10,457 nucleotides of DNA from positions 1 to 10,457 of the forward strand of contig JAIXRD010000120.1 of assembly GCA_027485365.1 (NCBI GenBank), given 5' to 3'. The notes beneath the pieces were generated by a model. The model made no database searches. It was not told the DNA's origin and saw nothing but the letters and a program-made list of their open reading frames with translations. Both the position numbers and the translations under genes were made by a program. Shown here piece after piece: positions 7,239-10,457 of the stretch. Source of the DNA: Cryomorphaceae bacterium. GTDB lineage: Bacteria > Bacteroidota > Bacteroidia > Flavobacteriales_D > Crocinitomicaceae. Position 1 is the stretch's first letter. Every line of letters begins with the position of its first letter.

Positions 7239-7564
7239 GACTTGCTGTAAGTGTATTTTGCTTTTTCATTTTATTCGCTTGTCAATCGACAAACCCTCAA
7301 AACCAAGTGATTGAGGAGGATAAAATGATCGAAATCATGGCTGATGTTTATGTATTAGAAATGCATTATCAAAAAAAATACGGTGCACCTGTACAGTATA
7401 AAAAACCCTTGGACCGGGCATTAAAAACGCTATTTACATCACACGGAATAAGCCGTGATTCTTATGAGAGAAGTTTTACATATTACGCATCAAAACACGA
7501 GCAGTTTATCCACATGAACGAGGAAGTTATTCAACGATATAATGCCGAGTTACTCGAAAAATAG
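7235..7564 (+). CDS. DUF4296-family lipoprotein
   Basis: This 109-residue protein has a short signal peptide (positive Arg2, hydrophobic AVSVFCFFILFA) and a lipobox LFAC with Cys16 as the acylation site, so it should be a lipid-anchored envelope protein. The mature part is helical, with the sequence EEDKMIEIMADVYVLEMHY followed by HGISRDSYERSFTYYASKHEQF. I recognise this as DUF4296, a small Bacteroidota family of unknown function. No acidic run follows the cysteine, so I see no clear surface-export signal; a periplasm-facing position is the default inference. Its ATG overlaps the pyrC stop by four bases, making it the third gene of the operon. I recall DUF4296 genes beside pyrC in other Bacteroidota. 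Its 3' end overlaps the convergent small helical gene by 15 nt. Confidence 0.82.
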   Translation: MRLAVSVFCFFILFACQSTNPQNQVIEEDKMIEIMADVYVLEMHYQKKYGAPVQYKKPLDRALKTLFTSHGISRDSYERSFTYYASKHEQFIHMNEEVIQRYNAELLEK

Positions 7565-8098
7565 ATCCTGATCTTCTTGCATTTTCAGCTGTTCAAGATG
7601 TTGAACTATACTAACGATTAACCGTTGTTTTTGTTCGCCTTCATCCGCCTGCTTCTTTACATATTCCTTTAATATCAGCTCTGATTCAAGCAATTGTTGC
7701 TCTTGAAAAGGTCCCTCCATATTCTCAATTAATGTCAAACACTCTAAGGTCCCTAGATAATCCAATTGCACGGCCAACTCAACAAAGCGCTCTAATTCAG
7801 CACTAAAATCCAATCGTGTGTTCCAAAGAATATTTACAATTTGAGCACGAACCTTGTTGAATTCTGGCATAGTAAGCAGGGAAATCCACGCTTCCTTTGC
7901 TCCTTTAATGGTAATGGAAGACAGCAATTCATAAAGTGCTTTCTTATGCGGTAATTCGGTATGTGTTAAATAGCACCTAAATAGTTCAGGCAATTGCGTG
8001 GTTTTGCCTTTTTCCTCTATTAATTCCACCCCGTTTAATACCGTTTCTAAATCGGTAGATTGAAGCATTTCTAGTGGGGTAAGTTTACGCGTTGACAT
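7550..8098 (-). CDS. Small helical, HEAT-like protein of unknown function
   Basis: This 182-residue protein has no signal peptide or membrane segment and is predicted to be cytoplasmic. Most of it reads as amphipathic helices in pairs: ~33-55, ~63-80, ~82-95 (VRAQIVNILWNTRLDFS), ~99-125 (ERFVELAVQLDYLGTLECL), and a charged C-terminal helix ~135-175. The tandem helix pairs resemble HEAT or ARM repeats, which usually form protein-binding scaffolds. I recall similar uncharacterised Bacteroidota proteins but cannot name a family. The tail is acidic and glutamine-rich (EDQDLFFE). It is the last gene of the minus-strand operon, and its ATG lies 14 nt inside the 3' end of rsmA, so it is probably cotranslated with it. 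A ribosome- or envelope-related role would be guesswork. Confidence 0.75.
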   Translation of the reverse strand: MSTRKLTPLEMLQSTDLETVLNGVELIEEKGKTTQLPELFRCYLTHTELPHKKALYELLSSITIKGAKEAWISLLTMPEFNKVRAQIVNILWNTRLDFSAELERFVELAVQLDYLGTLECLTLIENMEGPFQEQQLLESELILKEYVKKQADEGEQKQRLIVSIVQHLEQLKMQEDQDLFFE

Positions 8099-8864
8099 AG
8101 GGCTCGATTAAATTTGTTAATTGAATAAAAGCATCTACGGTGAGTTGCTCGGGACGTCGTGAATCAAACTCTTCCGTTAAGGTTACGTTCGGAAAAACGG
8201 CCCGGATTGAGTTTCGTAAGGTTTTACGACGTTGGTTAAAGGCTGCTTTTACTACTTTAACAAAAAGCTTCTCATCACATCCTAATACGGTTCGATTGTT
8301 TCTTACACAGCGAATTACGCCAGATTTTACTTTTGGTGGGGGATAAAATGATCCTGGTTCTACGGTAAATAAATAACTTACCTCATAGTACGCTTGCATC
8401 AATACACTTAATATGCCGTACTCTTTACTTCCCGGGGGCTCCGCAATTCGTCGTGCAACCTCTTTTTGAAACATCCCAAGAATTATCGGAATTTGATGGG
8501 TTGATTCAAGGCATTTAAATAAAATTTGAGAAGAAATATTATACGGAAAATTCCCTACAACACAGAACTGATCTTCTTGAAAGTATTCGCCAAAGTTTGC
8601 TTCTAAGAAATCTTGACTATATACCTTATTGAATTCAGGATGTGCCTTTTTTAGATAAAGGATGGATTCTAAATCTACTTCGAATGCACAAAAATCAAGG
8701 TCGGTACGTTGTAAAAAAAAATCTGTAATAGCCCCCTTGCCAGGACCAATCTCAACCACTTTCATAGGTGTTTCAAAAACAGGTAAAGCCTCTACGATTT
8801 TCTCACATATGGCCGTATTAATTAAAAAATGCTGACCTAGGTGCTTTTTTGCTTTAACATTCAT
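8085..8864 (-). CDS. rsmA: 16S rRNA (adenine1518/1519-N6)-dimethyltransferase RsmA/KsgA
   Basis: This 259-residue enzyme dimethylates two adjacent adenines in helix 45 of 16S rRNA late in small-subunit assembly, using S-adenosylmethionine. The N-terminus has the family signature KKHLGQHFL (6-14). The SAM-binding loop EIGPGKG is at 38-44, the acidic residue contacting the ribose is Glu62 in FEVD, and the catalytic NFPY is at 105-108 within GNFPYNISSQIL. The C-terminal RNA-binding part has PPPKVKS, FNQRRKTLRN (209-218) and RRPEQLTVDAF (236-246). The length is normal and every motif is intact. The ATG at 8864 overlaps the TGA of the upstream DUF4286 gene as ATGA, and the downstream helical gene starts 14 nt before its stop. 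It is therefore embedded in a four-gene minus-strand operon with no internal gaps above two bases. Confidence 0.97.
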   Translation of the reverse strand: MNVKAKKHLGQHFLINTAICEKIVEALPVFETPMKVVEIGPGKGAITDFFLQRTDLDFCAFEVDLESILYLKKAHPEFNKVYSQDFLEANFGEYFQEDQFCVVGNFPYNISSQILFKCLESTHQIPIILGMFQKEVARRIAEPPGSKEYGILSVLMQAYYEVSYLFTVEPGSFYPPPKVKSGVIRCVRNNRTVLGCDEKLFVKVVKAAFNQRRKTLRNSIRAVFPNVTLTEEFDSRRPEQLTVDAFIQLTNLIEPYVNA

Positions 8865-9172
8865 GGGTTAAGTTCCAAGATTAAATCCATTGTGGTTCTA
8901 AAGGCCACGAATTTGCCTTCGTAGCGTGCAGAATGTTCCATCTGTAAGGCTGAAGCGTGGGTAGAAAGATATTGTTCAAAATCCTGTTTACTGAGAGCCC
9001 AATAAAGAACCGAAAACGTACATTCGCCGGCTTCGTTACCATGTACTTTGGAAAGCACGCACTTAGTAAAGCACTTGGTTTGAAGGACAGATGGAATATG
9101 AACGTTTTGCATCCATTGAACCCAATCGGTTTCAATGGATGGATCAATACTAACGGTTACATTATAGAGCAT
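8861..9172 (-). CDS. DUF4286-family protein
   Basis: This 103-residue soluble protein begins YNVTVSIDPSIETDWVQWM, continues with NVHIPSVLQTKCFTKCVLSKV, and ends with KFVAFRTTMDLI. This combination (N-terminal strand, W-x-x-W-M, HIP, closing F-V-A-F-R-T) matches my memory of DUF4286, a short Bacteroidota family of unknown function. The alternation of strands and helices suggests a compact ferredoxin-like or dimeric alpha-beta fold; that part is inference. The gene starts two bases after the stop of the membrane-protein gene upstream, and its TGA overlaps the rsmA ATG, so translation of rsmA is probably coupled to it. I recall DUF4286 next to rsmA in other Bacteroidota, which would support a link to ribosome maturation or simply a conserved operon. 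Confidence 0.82.
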   Translation of the reverse strand: MLYNVTVSIDPSIETDWVQWMQNVHIPSVLQTKCFTKCVLSKVHGNEAGECTFSVLYWALSKQDFEQYLSTHASALQMEHSARYEGKFVAFRTTMDLILELNP

Positions 9173-9174
9173 AA

Positions 9175-10457
9175 TTAAGGATTCTGTTTAAAACATTGAT
9201 ATGGATTGGTAAAGGTGAACTCTTCTCCCCAATCTCCTCGAAATACTACGGCAAAGGATAAGCCTCCGCTAAAGGTATACACCTGCTGAATTGCTTGGTC
9301 GAAATTATAGTCCCACACATTAAAGGGTATTTTATTCGAACCAGAAAACTGTTTCCCCGGTAAAAAAAGGACTTGGGATCCTTTTGTAAGTTGGTAGGTT
9401 TGTGTGGCCCCTGATCGAATTAGCGTACTATACACAGGTGATCCCGTAAGCTCATTAAAGGCTATTATTAGCAAATCATAGGCCGAGGAATTCTTACACT
9501 TTATGGTAGATTTTCCGTTGAACTCAGCGAGTGAAGTCGTACCCTCCAAGGTGTTATCGGTGGTGCTATCCCCAAGCGGTTTTGGATTATAGTAATGATC
9601 ATTTAATCCATTCGTTAACGAAGTATACAGAGCTTCTGCCATTTTATTTACAAACGCTTGCCTGATTTGATAATTAACCCCACTGGAACTGGAACTTAAC
9701 AAAACGGTGGATCTAATCGGTTTTCCACTTCTTAAGGTGGTATCAATGTAAATGCGTTCCCTTGGTGTGAAATAAGTTAATGATGAATTCGGCGTTACGG
9801 CTAATACCGCTTCTTCGACTGAAAACACCCAATTAAAAAGAAAAAAGCATGAAAGGATACCTACTGCGCCTAGCGCTAGTCGAACTATTAAAGGCCTGCT
9901 TATTTTAAGCTTCTTCGGTTCTTTTTTTTGAATGTTTAACTGCCCCTTCTGAAACCCATTCCACGCCTCATTAACGGACTGTTTTACCGCCTCAGGTAAT
10001 TCTATTGATTTTAACTTAGACAGGATAAATCCAGCGGAAGAAGCCGAGCAATGCGTATTCTGAATCAAGCGAAGGGATTGTTCTACAAATTGAATTCGCA
10101 AGACTTCCCATTCTTTCGGGAACATGCTGTAAGCTGATATTTTTTCTGGGGCGAGAAATGCATGAATTGCTTGATTAAATGAATCAGGAGAGGTTACATT
10201 TAAAGAAAATTCAAGGTCGTTTTGCCGCGTTACTTGACTAGAAATGAACGGCAGGGTTGTTTTAACTGCGGCTGCATCCACCACACAAAAATAGCTCATG
10301 TAATCTGTTAATGCGCCCCAAAAGTCATCTTCCCGCGGTTCGAATGCCGGTAAAAAATGTGCGGTATAGCTTTTAAAATCAGGCAACAATGCATTTTTAA
10401 GAAGCATCGACGAATCTTTAAACGGGGTGGTAACATTGCCTTGTAAAAAAGACAACA
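9175..10457 (-). CDS. Unrecognised single-pass membrane protein, 5'-truncated by window edge
   Basis: At least 427 codons are open to the window end. The only start-like codon near the edge is a TTG at 10455, so the real start is probably outside; an internal ATG at 10407 is possible but the sequence before it reads as normal protein. Numbering from 10455, residues 1-175 form a mixed, probably cytoplasmic domain rich in aromatic and acidic residues. A basic stretch (KKEPKKLKISR, 177-187) precedes a single membrane helix at ~189-211. Residues ~215-426 form a Ser/Thr/Gly-rich, strand-like extracytoplasmic domain with a run of five serines. The positive-inside rule places the N-terminus in the cytoplasm. 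No enzyme motif is visible. It precedes the DUF4286 gene by two bases, making it the most upstream visible gene of the rsmA operon. A signalling or envelope-assembly role is possible but unsupported. Confidence 0.72.
   Translation of the reverse strand, partial: LSFLQGNVTTPFKDSSMLLKNALLPDFKSYTAHFLPAFEPREDDFWGALTDYMSYFCVVDAAAVKTTLPFISSQVTRQNDLEFSLNVTSPDSFNQAIHAFLAPEKISAYSMFPKEWEVLRIQFVEQSLRLIQNTHCSASSAGFILSKLKSIELPEAVKQSVNEAWNGFQKGQLNIQKKEPKKLKISRPLIVRLALGAVGILSCFFLFNWVFSVEEAVLAVTPNSSLTYFTPRERIYIDTTLRSGKPIRSTVLLSSSSSGVNYQIRQAFVNKMAEALYTSLTNGLNDHYYNPKPLGDSTTDNTLEGTTSLAEFNGKSTIKCKNSSAYDLLIIAFNELTGSPVYSTLIRSGATQTYQLTKGSQVLFLPGKQFSGSNKIPFNVWDYNFDQAIQQVYTFSGGLSFAVVFRGDWGEEFTFTNPYQCFKQNP

Noticed and set aside
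7562..7578. Short palindrome agatc-ct-gatct after the DUF4296 stop
   Set aside because: A five-base stem with a two-base loop and no T-run; too weak for an intrinsic terminator and it lies within the opposing coding sequence.
8881..9178. Alternative open frames of 88 codons (-) and 73 codons (+) over the DUF4286 gene
   Set aside because: They are shadow frames of a recognisable coding sequence with tight operon junctions, and neither product resembles a known family.

Overview
The window looks like a core-genome segment of a Bacteroidota bacterium, most likely from Flavobacteriales or a close relative. This rests on AT-rich coding DNA, a near absence of Shine-Dalgarno sequences, and several families that are (from memory, not searched) largely confined to Bacteroidota: a very large outer-membrane beta-barrel protein, a DUF4296 lipoprotein, a DUF4286 protein, a dihydroorotase of the 'DDQVHFREPG' type, and an RseP with a lineage-typical insertion. 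One candidate promoter matches the Bacteroidota TTG / TAnnTTTG pattern. I see no mobile element, CRISPR array, RNA gene or sign of recent transfer.

Layout. (1) Positions 1-3282 (+) hold the 3' part of a giant outer-membrane protein gene, open from the first base. Eight bases later comes a group III truncated haemoglobin (3291-3650, +). (2) The site-2 protease rseP (3636-5039, -) meets the globin tail to tail with a 15-nt overlap. (3) A 154-bp divergent spacer (5040-5193) separates rseP from a tightly packed plus-strand operon: polyprenol-phosphate mannose synthase-type glycosyltransferase, dihydroorotase (pyrC) and DUF4296 lipoprotein. Both junctions are ATGA overlaps. (4) From the right edge a minus-strand operon runs leftwards: an unrecognised single-pass membrane protein (cut by the window end), a DUF4286 protein, rsmA (ksgA), and a small HEAT-like helical protein. 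Its last gene meets the DUF4296 gene tail to tail, also with a 15-nt overlap.

How the genes fit together. The set is mixed housekeeping: pyrimidine synthesis (pyrC), ribosome maturation (rsmA), envelope proteolysis (rseP), lipid-linked mannose supply, and outer-membrane or lipoprotein genes of unknown role. The most suggestive functional link is speculative. The window encodes a probable mannosyl-phospholipid synthase, and the giant outer-membrane protein carries five copies of the Bacteroidota O-glycosylation-type tripeptide D-S-[A/V/L] within about 44 residues.

I did not find a convincing undescribed defence or mobile system. The real unknowns are the giant outer-membrane protein, the membrane protein at the right edge, and the small helical protein after rsmA. 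The window has no gene-free stretch longer than 154 bases.
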